Below are positions 33,030-43,020 of a DNA stretch of 64,000 nucleotides, piece by piece. Under the pieces are notes generated by a model. It made no database searches. It had not been told where the DNA came from and saw only the letters and a program-made list of their open reading frames with translations. The position numbers were made by a program, and so were the translations under genes. Positions within the stretch are counted from its first letter, which is position 1; each line of letters opens with the position of its first letter. The stretch is from JBLMXQ01 sp050257855 (GTDB lineage: Bacteria; Acidobacteriota; Vicinamibacteria; Vicinamibacterales; CAVVIG01), in the NCBI GenBank assembly GCA_050257855.1, contig JBLMXQ010000078.1, positions 17,865 to 81,864 of the forward strand, written 5' to 3'.

Positions 33030-35942
33030 ATGGCTGATTCCATCCACGTTGCTCCCGTCGACGACCAGTTCGACAGCCCATGGCTGGCGTGGGGGCGGTC
33101 CGTATTTGCGGCGATCGTGGTCGTCGTGCTGTTCGCGCTCGGACTGGCCAACGTGCAGATGCGCGCGCGGTGGCACGAAGTCGAGGACGGCGTGCTGTGG
33201 GCGGCCCGGGCCGAAGGCGTGACGGCGGTCGAAATCGCCGCCGGATCGGCCGCGGAGCGCGCGGGCATCCGGCGCGGCGACATTCTGGTTGCCGTCAACC
33301 GCACGCCGGTCGACACGCCGGCCGACGTCATCGAATTCCAGCACGGCGGGCACAGCGGGACGCGGCTGACGTACGACCTGCTGCGGCTCGGCACGAAGCA
33401 GGCGCTCCAGGTGACGCTGGCGCCCGCGCCCGAAGGGACGTGGCTGTACTTCGCGCTCGCCGGCGTCGGATTGTTCACGCTGCTCGTGGGTGCGTCGGTG
33501 CGGCTGCGGCGCCCGCGCGATCAGGCGACGCTGCACTTCTTCTGGCTGTGCGTCGCCTTCTTCGGCGCGTTCACGTTCTCTTTCAACGGTCCGTTCGACC
33601 GTCTCGACTGGGTGTTCTACTGGGGCGACGCCGTCGCGATGGCGCTGCTCCCGCCGCTCCTGCTTCACTTCACGCTGGTGTTTCCGGAGCGTCCGCAGGG
33701 CGCGCGCCCGCTCCCTGTCGGCGCGCTGCCGCTGCTGTACGTGCCGGCGATCGCCCTGGCGGCGGGGCGGATCGCCATCGTCGCGCGCAGCTCGCAGGGG
33801 CTGCTTCCGGGCCCGCTGTTCTCGCGGGCCATCGAGCTGTTCGATCGCTTCGAGCTCGTCTACCTCCTCCTGTGCGCGGCGGCGGCCATTTTCGTGCTCG
33901 TGCGCGCGTTCCGCGAGATCGAGTCCCTGACCGCGCGCCGGCAGCTCCGGTGGATTGCGTGGGGCACGGCGCTCGGCGCCGGCCCCTTTGCGCTCGGCTA
34001 CGCGCTGCCGTGGACGCTCGGCGCCAACCCGCCCGTTGCGCTGCAGCTCACCGCCATCCCGCTCGGCCTCGTGCCGCTCACCTTCGCGTCGGCGATCGTG
34101 CGCTACCGGCTGCGCGACGTCGAAGTGATCGTCAAGAGCGGGCTGGCCTACACGGCGTTTCTCGGCGCCGCCGTCGCGCTCTACGCGGCGATGCTGAAGC
34201 TGGCGCGCTTCCTGTTTTCGGGCGGCGCCGACGAGCACACGTGGATGCTCGCCCTGCTCGCGACGATGGTCGTCGTGCTGCTCGCGCAGCCGGTCAAGGA
34301 CGCCATGCAGAACGCGCTCGACCGCGTGTTCTACCGCGACCGCTACGACTACCGCCGGGCGCTCGTCGCGTTCGCGCGCGACCTGAACACGGACCTCGAC
34401 GTCGTCCGCCTCGGCCAGCGGCTCGTGTCGCGCGTCGTCGAAACCCTCGTGGTCGATCGCATGGCGCTGATGCTGGCCGACGAGCGGTCGGGCGATTTCG
34501 CGGCGATCGGCGCGTACGGGTTCGCGGACCGCGTGCCGCGCCTGCCGCGCGTCTCCTCGTTCATGACGCGCCTCGACGCGGGGCACACCGTGGCGCTCGA
34601 CGATCCGATTGCGTCCGCGCGGTTCCTGGCCGAGGAAGTGGAGTTCTGGCGCGACGCGGGCATCTACTATTTCGTCCCGTGCATCTTCGAGGGAGGCGCG
34701 ATCGCCGTGCTGGCGCTCGGCCGCAAGGAGTCGGACGAGCCGTTCAACAGCGAGGATCTCGCGCTGCTGACGGCCGTGGCGGGCCAGGTGGCGACGGCGC
34801 TCGAGAACGGCCGCCTCTACCGGCAGCTCCAGCTGAAGGCCGAGGAAATCGGCCGCATGCGCGAGTTCAACGAGAACATCCTCGAGTCGCTCGACGACGG
34901 CCTCGCGGTGGTGGACGGGGCGGACCGGGTGGTGCGGTGGAACCGGGCGCTCGAGGCGTTCTACGGGCTGGCGCGCGCCGACGCCATCGGACGGCCGCTC
35001 GGCGAGATCTTCGACCCGATGTTCGTCGACGCGCTGCGGGCGGCGCGGGCGGAACGGCCCGAGGGCGCCACGCTCTACCGCGTGCCGCTGACCGGCCGCC
35101 ACCCCGACGCGCCGCGCCTGCTCGTCAACGCGACCGCAGTGCCGCTGCTCGGCGCGGGAGCGGAAGTGGTCGGCACCATCCTGCTCGTCGAAGACATCAC
35201 GGATCGCGTCCGGCTGGAAGAGCAGCTGCAGATTTCCGAGAAGATGGCGTCCATCGGTCTGCTGGCCGCCGGGGTGGCGCACGAGGTCAACACGCCGCTC
35301 ACGGGCATCTCGAGCTTCACGCAGATGCTGCTCGAAGGCGCCGATCCGGGGGATCCCAAGACGGTCCTGCTCGAGAAGATCGAGCGCCAGACGTTCCGGG
35401 CGGCGAAGATCGTCAACGGGCTGCTGAACCTGTCGCGCCCGGGGAGCGCCGGCGGCGAACGCGCGGCGGTCGATCTCAACGTCGTGATCACCGACGTCTT
35501 CTCGCTGCTCGAGCACCAGTTCGAGGCGAGCCGAATCAAGGTCCGCCGCGAGCTGGCGGGCGAGGACGTGCTGGTCGCGGGCATCGAGCATCAGCTCCAG
35601 CAGGTGTTCCTGAACCTGTTCCTCAACGCCCGCGACGCCATGCCGCGCGGCGGGTGGCTCAGTGTTTCGACGCGGGTCGACGGCGATCGCGCGATCGCGG
35701 AAATCGCCGACACGGGATCGGGGATTCCCGCCGAGCAGCTCGCGCGGATTTACGACCCCTTCTTCACGACCAAGTCGATCGGCCGCGGCACCGGGCTGGG
35801 GCTGTCCATCACCTACGGCATCGTGCGGGAGCACGACGGCACGATTCGCTGCGACAGCGCGGTCGGCCAGGGCACGCGCTTCACCCTCGCGCTGCCGCTC
35901 GCTCAGTCCGATCTGTTAGGCTCGACGCGGGCGGCTCACTGA
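33030..35942 (+). CDS. Membrane sensor histidine kinase (PDZ, 7TM-like, GAF, PAS, HisKA, HATPase)
   Basis: Sensor kinase of 970 residues. Order: helix 1 (about 22-41), a PDZ domain (about 63-125: VEIAAGSAAERAGIRRGDIL), several more helices (about 140-395), GAF (about 445-595), PAS (about 615-725), HisKA with the phospho-acceptor His in AGVAHEVNTPL (about residue 751), and a HATPase with N box NLFLNARDAMP, DTGSGIP and GTGLGLSI. HEVNTPL is the NtrB/ZraS-like wording. It lies 65 bases upstream of an NtrC-type regulator, its probable partner. ATG 33030 was preferred to ATG 32955, whose extra 25 residues look non-coding. Confidence 0.9.
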   Translation: MADSIHVAPVDDQFDSPWLAWGRSVFAAIVVVVLFALGLANVQMRARWHEVEDGVLWAARAEGVTAVEIAAGSAAERAGIRRGDILVAVNRTPVDTPADVIEFQHGGHSGTRLTYDLLRLGTKQALQVTLAPAPEGTWLYFALAGVGLFTLLVGASVRLRRPRDQATLHFFWLCVAFFGAFTFSFNGPFDRLDWVFYWGDAVAMALLPPLLLHFTLVFPERPQGARPLPVGALPLLYVPAIALAAGRIAIVARSSQGLLPGPLFSRAIELFDRFELVYLLLCAAAAIFVLVRAFREIESLTARRQLRWIAWGTALGAGPFALGYALPWTLGANPPVALQLTAIPLGLVPLTFASAIVRYRLRDVEVIVKSGLAYTAFLGAAVALYAAMLKLARFLFSGGADEHTWMLALLATMVVVLLAQPVKDAMQNALDRVFYRDRYDYRRALVAFARDLNTDLDVVRLGQRLVSRVVETLVVDRMALMLADERSGDFAAIGAYGFADRVPRLPRVSSFMTRLDAGHTVALDDPIASARFLAEEVEFWRDAGIYYFVPCIFEGGAIAVLALGRKESDEPFNSEDLALLTAVAGQVATALENGRLYRQLQLKAEEIGRMREFNENILESLDDGLAVVDGADRVVRWNRALEAFYGLARADAIGRPLGEIFDPMFVDALRAARAERPEGATLYRVPLTGRHPDAPRLLVNATAVPLLGAGAEVVGTILLVEDITDRVRLEEQLQISEKMASIGLLAAGVAHEVNTPLTGISSFTQMLLEGADPGDPKTVLLEKIERQTFRAAKIVNGLLNLSRPGSAGGERAAVDLNVVITDVFSLLEHQFEASRIKVRRELAGEDVLVAGIEHQLQQVFLNLFLNARDAMPRGGWLSVSTRVDGDRAIAEIADTGSGIPAEQLARIYDPFFTTKSIGRGTGLGLSITYGIVREHDGTIRCDSAVGQGTRFTLALPLAQSDLLGSTRAAH

Positions 35943-36007
35943 CACGTTCCCCGGTACTCGACATCGTCCGGCGGGCGCCGGGCGGCGGATAGATCGAACG
36001 AGACCCT

Positions 36008-37519
<1,512 letters not shown>

Positions 37520-37529
37520 CCGGGGCCGG

Positions 37530-37910
37530 TCAGCTCGCCGAGACTCCGACTACGTTGTGAGCCACCGCCTCGCCCTTCAACTGCACCGATTTCAGGACTC
37601 TCGATCCGCCCGGGCCCGGCACCGTCTCGTACAGCGAGACCGTGGCCTTGGACGTGAGCGACGACGGCGTGCACGGCACGCGGGCGATCTGGGTCCCGGT
37701 GCGCGGTGAGGTCACGAGGAGGTACTCGCGTCCGTCGATCATGACGCACTGGAACGTGTACTCTCCGGCCGCGACCGTCTGGGTTCCGATGACGATGGGC
37801 TCGACGACGTTCAGCACCCGCTTGGGGCTGTTCGGCACGATCTGCTGCGCGAATGCCTGAAGCGGCAGCGCGAGCAGGAGGCCGGCGAACGCAACGATCA
37901 GCTTCTTCAT
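37530..37910 (-). CDS. Small secreted beta-rich protein behind a sigma54 promoter
   Basis: Exported protein of 126 residues with a clear signal peptide (MKKLIVAFAGLLLALPLQAFAQ). The mature part is beta-rich: LNVVEPIVIGTQTVAAGEYTF, GREYLLVTSPRTGT, and two cysteines (FQCVM and VPCTP) that could form a disulphide. The AGEYTF pattern recalls small secreted acidobacterial proteins of unknown function. ATG 37910 has a good ribosome site (GGAGA). It is convergent with the sigma54 activator gene, and the gap between the two stop codons is 10 bases. Confidence 0.82.
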   Translation of the reverse strand: MKKLIVAFAGLLLALPLQAFAQQIVPNSPKRVLNVVEPIVIGTQTVAAGEYTFQCVMIDGREYLLVTSPRTGTQIARVPCTPSSLTSKATVSLYETVPGPGGSRVLKSVQLKGEAVAHNVVGVSAS

Positions 37911-37948
37911 AAGGGCTCTCCTGTTGATGGACATCGGTCGTCCGGGGA

Positions 37949-37964
37949 CGCAACGGGAATGCCA
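37949..37964 (-). promoter_or_regulatory. Sigma54 (-24/-12) promoter of the small secreted protein gene
   Basis: Read on the minus strand: TGGCATTCCCGTTGCG. It matches the consensus TGGCACG-N4-TTGCA at the GG (-24) and GC (-12) with the exact 10-base spacing. Transcription would start near 37938, giving a leader of about 28 bases before ATG 37910. Confidence 0.75.
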
Positions 37965-37998
37965 TTAGGATCTATTTACGCGGCGCGGCTGCCCGGGC

Positions 37999-38015
37999 GA
38001 AATCGGCCTGATTTC
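37999..38015. promoter_or_regulatory. Inverted repeat, candidate activator site
   Basis: GAAATC, five bases, GATTTC: a perfect 6-base dyad about 35 bases upstream of the sigma54 -24 element. A second dyad, TGCCGG-CAAT-CCGGCA, is at 38055-38070. Either could be an enhancer site for the NtrC-type regulator; the assignment is inference from position. Confidence 0.35.
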
Positions 38016-38118
38016 CGAGCCGTTCTGTGCGACCGACGGCCGACGCTCCGGGGGTGCCGGCAATCCGGCAGAGATGGGCTCCGTTGACGACGGCTTTCCG
38101 GCGGGATCGCGTGGGATT

Positions 38119-39414
38119 TCAGGGCTGCGCGCTTCGCACCCGGGCGAAGATGCGTTCGTACTTCGCGAGCACGACGTCCCAGCGGTAGTTCCGCCGGACG
38201 TAGTCGCGGCCGTTCCGGCCCATTGCGGCGCGCAGGCGCGCGTCGCTCACGAGGAGCTTCAGGCACTCCACGAACTCGTCCCGGTCCGCGTAGTACAGGC
38301 CGGCGTTGCCGCGGCGGCAGTGCTCCACGAGCACCTCGCTCCTGGCGTTGACGAGCACCGGCGTGCCGACCGCCATCGCTTCGAGCGCGAGCAGCGACAG
38401 GCTCTCGTACGGCGACGGCACGATCACGACGGTGGCGGCTTCGAGCGCCTGCGTCCGCTCGCGATCCGAGAGCAGGCCGGCGAACCGGATGAACGGCTCC
38501 TCCGGCAGCGACATCAGCTTCACGCCCATCAGCGCGAGCGTCGCCTCACCACCCTCCTTCACGTACGTCGTGAAGTATTCGATCAGCTCCTCGCAGCCCT
38601 TGCCGGGATCGATGCGTCCGCCGTACAGCGCGATCGGACCGTACAGGCGATGACGGCGGCGGAACACGGCGCCGCGCGACAGCAGGTGTGAGGGGTATCC
38701 GCGCGTCGAGGCGTGCTCGGCTCCCGCCTCAGCGGTTCCTTCCTCCCCCTCGGGCAGCGTGTCGGCCTCGGCTGGCGCCGGCATGCGCGGATAGGGCTGG
38801 TGCTGCGGCAGGTCCACGCCGACCCCCGCGACCTCCTCGATCAGAGGCCGAGTCGGGAAGAGCTCGTGGACCAGCTGGCGCTCGCTCTCGGTGTTGAAGA
38901 CGAGGGCCGCCGGACGGCTGAAGACGTCCCTGAAGATCTCGAGGTGGATGGCCGGCTCGTCGTGGGCGGTCGGGACGAGCACGCTGCGCGCCGGGTTCAC
39001 CTCGAGCCCCAGCACGGTCGGCGCGTACAGATATGTGAAGAAGATCAGGACGTCGTACTGCTGCTGATGGCGCTTCAGGTACTCGACGAGCGTCGGCGAC
39101 CACGGGCCCTGCTGCCGGAGCCACTCGAGCTCGTCCTCGCGCGTATGCGGCGAGGCGTAGATCCAGTCCGAGTACCGGTTGAAGGCGTCGAGGTCGCGGG
39201 TCTGCGAGTTCGCGAAGCGTCGAACGGTCACGCCGCGCACCCGGTCGGCGCCCTCGGGATACTCGTTCTTCCAGCTCACATAGTCGCGCGCGCAGGTAGT
39301 GAGCACGTCGACCTGATGCTGGGCGGCCAGCCGCTCGGCCAGCAGCCGGCACAGGTGCTCCGAGCCGCCGAGGACCTCGGCGCCGTACCGTTGGATGACG
39401 AAGGCGAGTTTCAC
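38119..39414 (-). CDS. GT4-type glycosyltransferase (last gene of glycan operon)
   Basis: Retaining GT-B glycosyltransferase of 431 residues. N-terminal LAFVIQRYGAEVLGGSEHLCR, where GG-x-E is the acceptor-side loop of GT4 enzymes; C-terminal donor domain with YGGRIDPGKGCEELIEYF and the EX7E motif in YESLSLLALEAMAVGTPVLV. GTG start at 39414 overlaps the previous gene by four bases. It is closely similar to the 454-residue enzyme three genes upstream (shared VLTTCA-DYV-W-NE and VRRF wording). An acidic, low-complexity insertion lies at about 220-245 (AEADTLPEGEEGTAEAGAE). Confidence 0.9.
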   Translation of the reverse strand: MKLAFVIQRYGAEVLGGSEHLCRLLAERLAAQHQVDVLTTCARDYVSWKNEYPEGADRVRGVTVRRFANSQTRDLDAFNRYSDWIYASPHTREDELEWLRQQGPWSPTLVEYLKRHQQQYDVLIFFTYLYAPTVLGLEVNPARSVLVPTAHDEPAIHLEIFRDVFSRPAALVFNTESERQLVHELFPTRPLIEEVAGVGVDLPQHQPYPRMPAPAEADTLPEGEEGTAEAGAEHASTRGYPSHLLSRGAVFRRRHRLYGPIALYGGRIDPGKGCEELIEYFTTYVKEGGEATLALMGVKLMSLPEEPFIRFAGLLSDRERTQALEAATVVIVPSPYESLSLLALEAMAVGTPVLVNARSEVLVEHCRRGNAGLYYADRDEFVECLKLLVSDARLRAAMGRNGRDYVRRNYRWDVVLAKYERIFARVRSAQP

Positions 39415-40475
39415 GACAGTGTCTGAATCAGGCCGGCGAGGGCGCGCGACACGCACGCGTCGCCGAAATCCGCGAGCCGGCGCCGCTGGCCCGCAATGAC
39501 CGCCGCCCGCAGCCGATCGTCGAAGGCGAGCGAACCGAGCAGCTCGGCCGCGAACTCGAAATCCTTGGGCGCGAACTGCACGCCGGCGCCGCCGAGCGTG
39601 TCCGGCACCGCCGCCGCCGCGTACGCCAGCACCGGCACGTCGGCGGCCATCGCCTCGACGAGCGGCACGCAGAAGCCCTCGTGCTCGCTGAGCGAGACGT
39701 ATACCGCCGCGTGACGGTAGTAGACCGCGAGCTCCTCCTCCGGGATCGGCCCCGTGAAGATGAACCGGTCGGGGAGCATCCGGTACTCGGACATCAACGC
39801 GCGGACCGTCGCATAATACCGCGGCACCACGTCGTGCCGGCCGACGAAAATGAAGCGGTAGTACGCGTCGACGTAGCGCTTGTACATTTCCGCGAGGCGG
39901 ATGTGGTCTTCGATCTTCTTGTTGGGCGCGATGCGGCCGACGAAGAGGAAGTTGACGAGCCCGTCGTCGAGGATGGAATCGAGGGCGGGCCGCTCGGCGC
40001 GCTGCGTGATGCGCGAGGTGTCCACGGCTATCGGAAAGACGCCGGTCGGCGCGAACCCGAGCGCCTCGAGCTCGCGCCGGTTGTATTCCGAGTCGCCCAG
40101 GGCGAGATCGACGCGGCCGACGAGCGTCGCCAGCTCGGCGCGCCCGAGCGACGCGAGCCGGAAGAGCGCCGGATCGTAGGGCGCGAAGAACGACGCCGGC
40201 GTGACGTTGTGGTACTGCAGCACGCGGCCGCCGCCGAGCGCGGCGAACGCCGCGGTCATTGGCGAGGGCAGCGCGTAGTGGAAGATCGTCAGGTCGCCCC
40301 CGCGCGCCGCCGGGTCGGCGTACGGGCGGACCTCGACGGCCAGATCGTCGTCGATCGTGAGCGCGTAGACCTCCGACTCGTGCCCGAGCCCCCGCAGGAG
40401 ATCGCGCACGCGCCGCGCGCTGTCGCCAATCGCGTCGCCCCGGTGCGCCGCCGGCACCCACTGGTTCACGATCAT
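39411..40475 (-). CDS. GT4-type glycosyltransferase
   Basis: Glycosyltransferase of 354 residues, GT-B fold. Features: NQWVPAAHRGDAIGDSARRV, YHNVTPASFFAPYD, LALGDSEYNRRELEALGF, FVGRIAPNKKIEDHIRLAEMY, and the donor-site SEHEGFCVPLVEAMAADVPV with the EX7E glutamates. ATG 40475 overlaps the upstream gene by four bases (ATGA). It resembles the 395-residue enzyme encoded just upstream. Substrate sugars cannot be predicted. Confidence 0.9.
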   Translation of the reverse strand: MIVNQWVPAAHRGDAIGDSARRVRDLLRGLGHESEVYALTIDDDLAVEVRPYADPAARGGDLTIFHYALPSPMTAAFAALGGGRVLQYHNVTPASFFAPYDPALFRLASLGRAELATLVGRVDLALGDSEYNRRELEALGFAPTGVFPIAVDTSRITQRAERPALDSILDDGLVNFLFVGRIAPNKKIEDHIRLAEMYKRYVDAYYRFIFVGRHDVVPRYYATVRALMSEYRMLPDRFIFTGPIPEEELAVYYRHAAVYVSLSEHEGFCVPLVEAMAADVPVLAYAAAAVPDTLGGAGVQFAPKDFEFAAELLGSLAFDDRLRAAVIAGQRRRLADFGDACVSRALAGLIQTLS

Positions 40476-41659
40476 GGGTGCGGCAGCGCCCGGTAGATGG
40501 CCGGCCGGTACAGCCGCAGCTCGTCGAGCTCCTGCGCGGCGTCGAACTGCGTCCAGAAGTCGAAGGTCACGTGCGGCGCCGGCGCGCGCGGGCGCGACAG
40601 GATGTCGCGGACGAACCCGAGCAGCGTGCCGGCGAAGTCCCTGGCCTGCAGCCGGCGCACCGCAGCGAGCTGTCCATCGACGATCGCGTCCGTGAGCGGC
40701 GTGCTCGAGACGATCGCGTCCATGAGGGCGGCCACATGCGCGGGATCCTTCTCGTCGTACAGTACGCCCGCGCCGTCCATCGTCGCCGGCACGGCCGTCG
40801 CGGCGTAGGCAAGGACCGGCACCTCCTTGTAGAACGCCTCGACCAGTGGCACGCAGAAGCCTTCGTGCTCGCTCGCGCAGAGGAAGAGGTCGGCGACGTC
40901 GTAGTACGCCACCAGCTCCTCGTCCGACACGTGGCCGACGAAGTGCACGTGGCCGGCGTCGAGCGCTCCCACGAGGTGGTTCAGCGACGCGAAGTACCGC
41001 TCGAACATGCTGAACGCGCCGACGACCAGCAGCCGCGAGCGCCGGTTGAACAGCGTGTGATACGCGTGAAAGAAGCGAATCAGGTCCTCGATCTTCTTGT
41101 TCGCGATCACCCGGCCGACGAAGAGCACGTTCGTCCAGCCGTCGTCGAACTGCCGCGCGACGAAGGGGTTCGGGGCGCGATCGAGATGGGAGAAGTCGGG
41201 GACGACCGGCAGGACGGCCGTACGCGGAAACCCGAGCGTCTCGAGATCCTGCCGGTTGTACTCCGAGTCGCCGAGCGCGAGGTCGCATCTGCCGGCGTAC
41301 GCCTGCAGCTCGCGCCGCCCGCGGAAGCACTGGCGTACCAGCGTCCGGTGGACGCCGACGAAGTATTCCGGCGGCGTGATGTTGTGGTACACGAGAGCCA
41401 TCCGGTCCGGGACCGCGAACGCCGTCCGCGATGCGCGGGACCCGAGCGAGAAATGGTGCAGCAGCAGGTTGTCCGGATCGCTCGCGTCGACGAGCTCGCG
41501 GTAGTCGCGGGTCAGCTCCTCGAGGCGGTGGTCGGCCGTCTCGACGAAGATGTCGGACGCGTAGCCGGCGCGGCGCAGCACCCGCTGGATTCCAAGGACC
41601 TCGTGGCCGATGGCGTCGCCGTAGCCGAGCGTCGCGAGCACCTGATGAACGGCGGTCAC
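40472..41659 (-). CDS. GT4-type glycosyltransferase
   Basis: Glycosyltransferase of 395 residues, GT-B fold. N-terminal HQVLATLGYGDAIGHEVLGI, then YHNITPPEYFVGVH, LALGDSEYNRQDLETLGF, FVGRVIANKKIEDLIRFFHAY, and SEHEGFCVPLVEAFYKEVPV with EX7E. GTG start at 41659, four-base overlaps on both sides. Its sibling is the 354-residue enzyme downstream. Confidence 0.9.
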   Translation of the reverse strand: MTAVHQVLATLGYGDAIGHEVLGIQRVLRRAGYASDIFVETADHRLEELTRDYRELVDASDPDNLLLHHFSLGSRASRTAFAVPDRMALVYHNITPPEYFVGVHRTLVRQCFRGRRELQAYAGRCDLALGDSEYNRQDLETLGFPRTAVLPVVPDFSHLDRAPNPFVARQFDDGWTNVLFVGRVIANKKIEDLIRFFHAYHTLFNRRSRLLVVGAFSMFERYFASLNHLVGALDAGHVHFVGHVSDEELVAYYDVADLFLCASEHEGFCVPLVEAFYKEVPVLAYAATAVPATMDGAGVLYDEKDPAHVAALMDAIVSSTPLTDAIVDGQLAAVRRLQARDFAGTLLGFVRDILSRPRAPAPHVTFDFWTQFDAAQELDELRLYRPAIYRALPHP

Positions 41660-43020
41660 GGGCGTCTCCGTTGCTGCCCGCCCGCGTTCGCGCTCCGGCG
41701 GTCGACGACTTCACGCCATCCCATCGAGGTTTCGCGATCCGGGCCCGCCGGGCCGGCCGGCACCCCCGCGAGCACCTCCTGCGCGGCCGGCAGATCCGCG
41801 CGGCGGCGCGCCATCCAGCCCGGCAGCGGATCGATCTGACGCGACGGCGCCGCCTTGGCGAGCCGATCGAGCATCTCCAGATACTTCCGCTCGATCACCG
41901 GCCATGCGTAGTGGGCGGCGTAGTACTGCCGGCCGTTCCGACCCAACGTGGACGCGAGCCACCGGCTGCGCTCGATTGCGTGGAGCGCCTCCACGAATTC
42001 CGGATAGCTCTCGTAGTACAAGCCGGCGTTGCTCCGGAGGCTCTGTCCCTTCAGGACGTCGCACCGGCCGTTCGCGAGGACCGGGCGGCCGAGCGCCCAT
42101 GCTTCCAGCGCGACCATCGACAGGCTCTCGAAGTACGACGGCATGAGGAGCAGATCCGCCGCCGCGATGGCGTCGAACTTGTCGGCATCGTCCAGGAAGC
42201 CGAGATGCCGAATCCGGGGATGCGCCGGAACGGGCAGCAGCGACTGCCCGATCAGAACGAGTGACAGGCGGCCGGAGCCGTCGCGCAGGTAGCCCTCGAA
42301 GAACTCGAACAGCTCCTTGCAGCCCTTGTTCTCGTCGATCCGTCCGACGTACACGGCAAAGGGCCCCGGCACGTCGAACTTCTGCCGGAAGCGGTTCGGT
42401 TGCGTCTCTCCCGGAACGTTGGACCCAATCCCGACGACCACGCCCGGAACGTCCTGGTTGCCCGACACCGCCCGGATCATCGCCCGCTCTTCGGGCGAGT
42501 TGTACATGAGCGCGCGGACACCGCGGAAGATCGGTGGGAACAGGGCCAGGCCGATCGCCGCGTCGCGTTCGGCGGTCGGGACCAGGATCGCGCGCGCGCT
42601 CGCTGCGCGCGCGCCGTGGTACGCATGGTAGTAGCGGTAGCTGAAGAAGAAGATGAAGTCGTACTCGGCGCCGTTCGTGCGCAGGTACGCGACCAGCGCG
42701 GGCGTGCACGGTCCCTCGGCGTCGAGCCACTCGAGCTCGTCGGCGAGCGAGTGCCGCTTTTCGAACACGCGATCCGAGCGCCGGCCGAACAGCCCGGGGT
42801 CGCGCTCGCGCCTGACCGGAAAGCGCCGCACCGGGAGGCCGTTCACTTCGTCGACGCCGGCCGGGAGCTCGTTGCGCCACGTCACGTAGTCCGTGGCGCA
42901 CGTCGTCAGCACGTGGACCTCGGCATGGCGGCTCAGATGCTCGGCCACGTACCGCGCGTGCAGCTCGGCGCCGCCGTTCAGCGCGGCGCCGTACCGCTGG
43001 ACGACGACCGCCAGCTTCAC
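41656..43020 (-). CDS. GT4-type glycosyltransferase
   Basis: Glycosyltransferase of 454 residues, GT-B fold. N-terminal LAVVVQRYGAALNGGAELHAR, VLTTCATDYVTWRNELP, FSYRYYHAYHGAR, donor domain VYVGRIDENKGCKELFEFFEG and MPSYFESLSMVALEAWALGRPVL (read in parts) with EX7E. The C-terminal 50 residues (from about 405) are proline/arginine-rich and probably disordered. GTG start at 43020 overlaps the coiled-coil gene by four bases. Confidence 0.9.
   Translation of the reverse strand: MKLAVVVQRYGAALNGGAELHARYVAEHLSRHAEVHVLTTCATDYVTWRNELPAGVDEVNGLPVRRFPVRRERDPGLFGRRSDRVFEKRHSLADELEWLDAEGPCTPALVAYLRTNGAEYDFIFFFSYRYYHAYHGARAASARAILVPTAERDAAIGLALFPPIFRGVRALMYNSPEERAMIRAVSGNQDVPGVVVGIGSNVPGETQPNRFRQKFDVPGPFAVYVGRIDENKGCKELFEFFEGYLRDGSGRLSLVLIGQSLLPVPAHPRIRHLGFLDDADKFDAIAAADLLLMPSYFESLSMVALEAWALGRPVLANGRCDVLKGQSLRSNAGLYYESYPEFVEALHAIERSRWLASTLGRNGRQYYAAHYAWPVIERKYLEMLDRLAKAAPSRQIDPLPGWMARRRADLPAAQEVLAGVPAGPAGPDRETSMGWREVVDRRSANAGGQQRRRP

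Noticed and set aside
32941..33030. c-di-GMP (GEMM) riboswitch
   Set aside because: Some fragments look similar (CATGGCAACCGG, GGGACGGCAAGG), but their order and the conserved core do not match the class.
32931..35834. 967-codon open frame antisense to the histidine kinase
   Set aside because: No domain signal; the kinase motifs on the plus strand are unambiguous.
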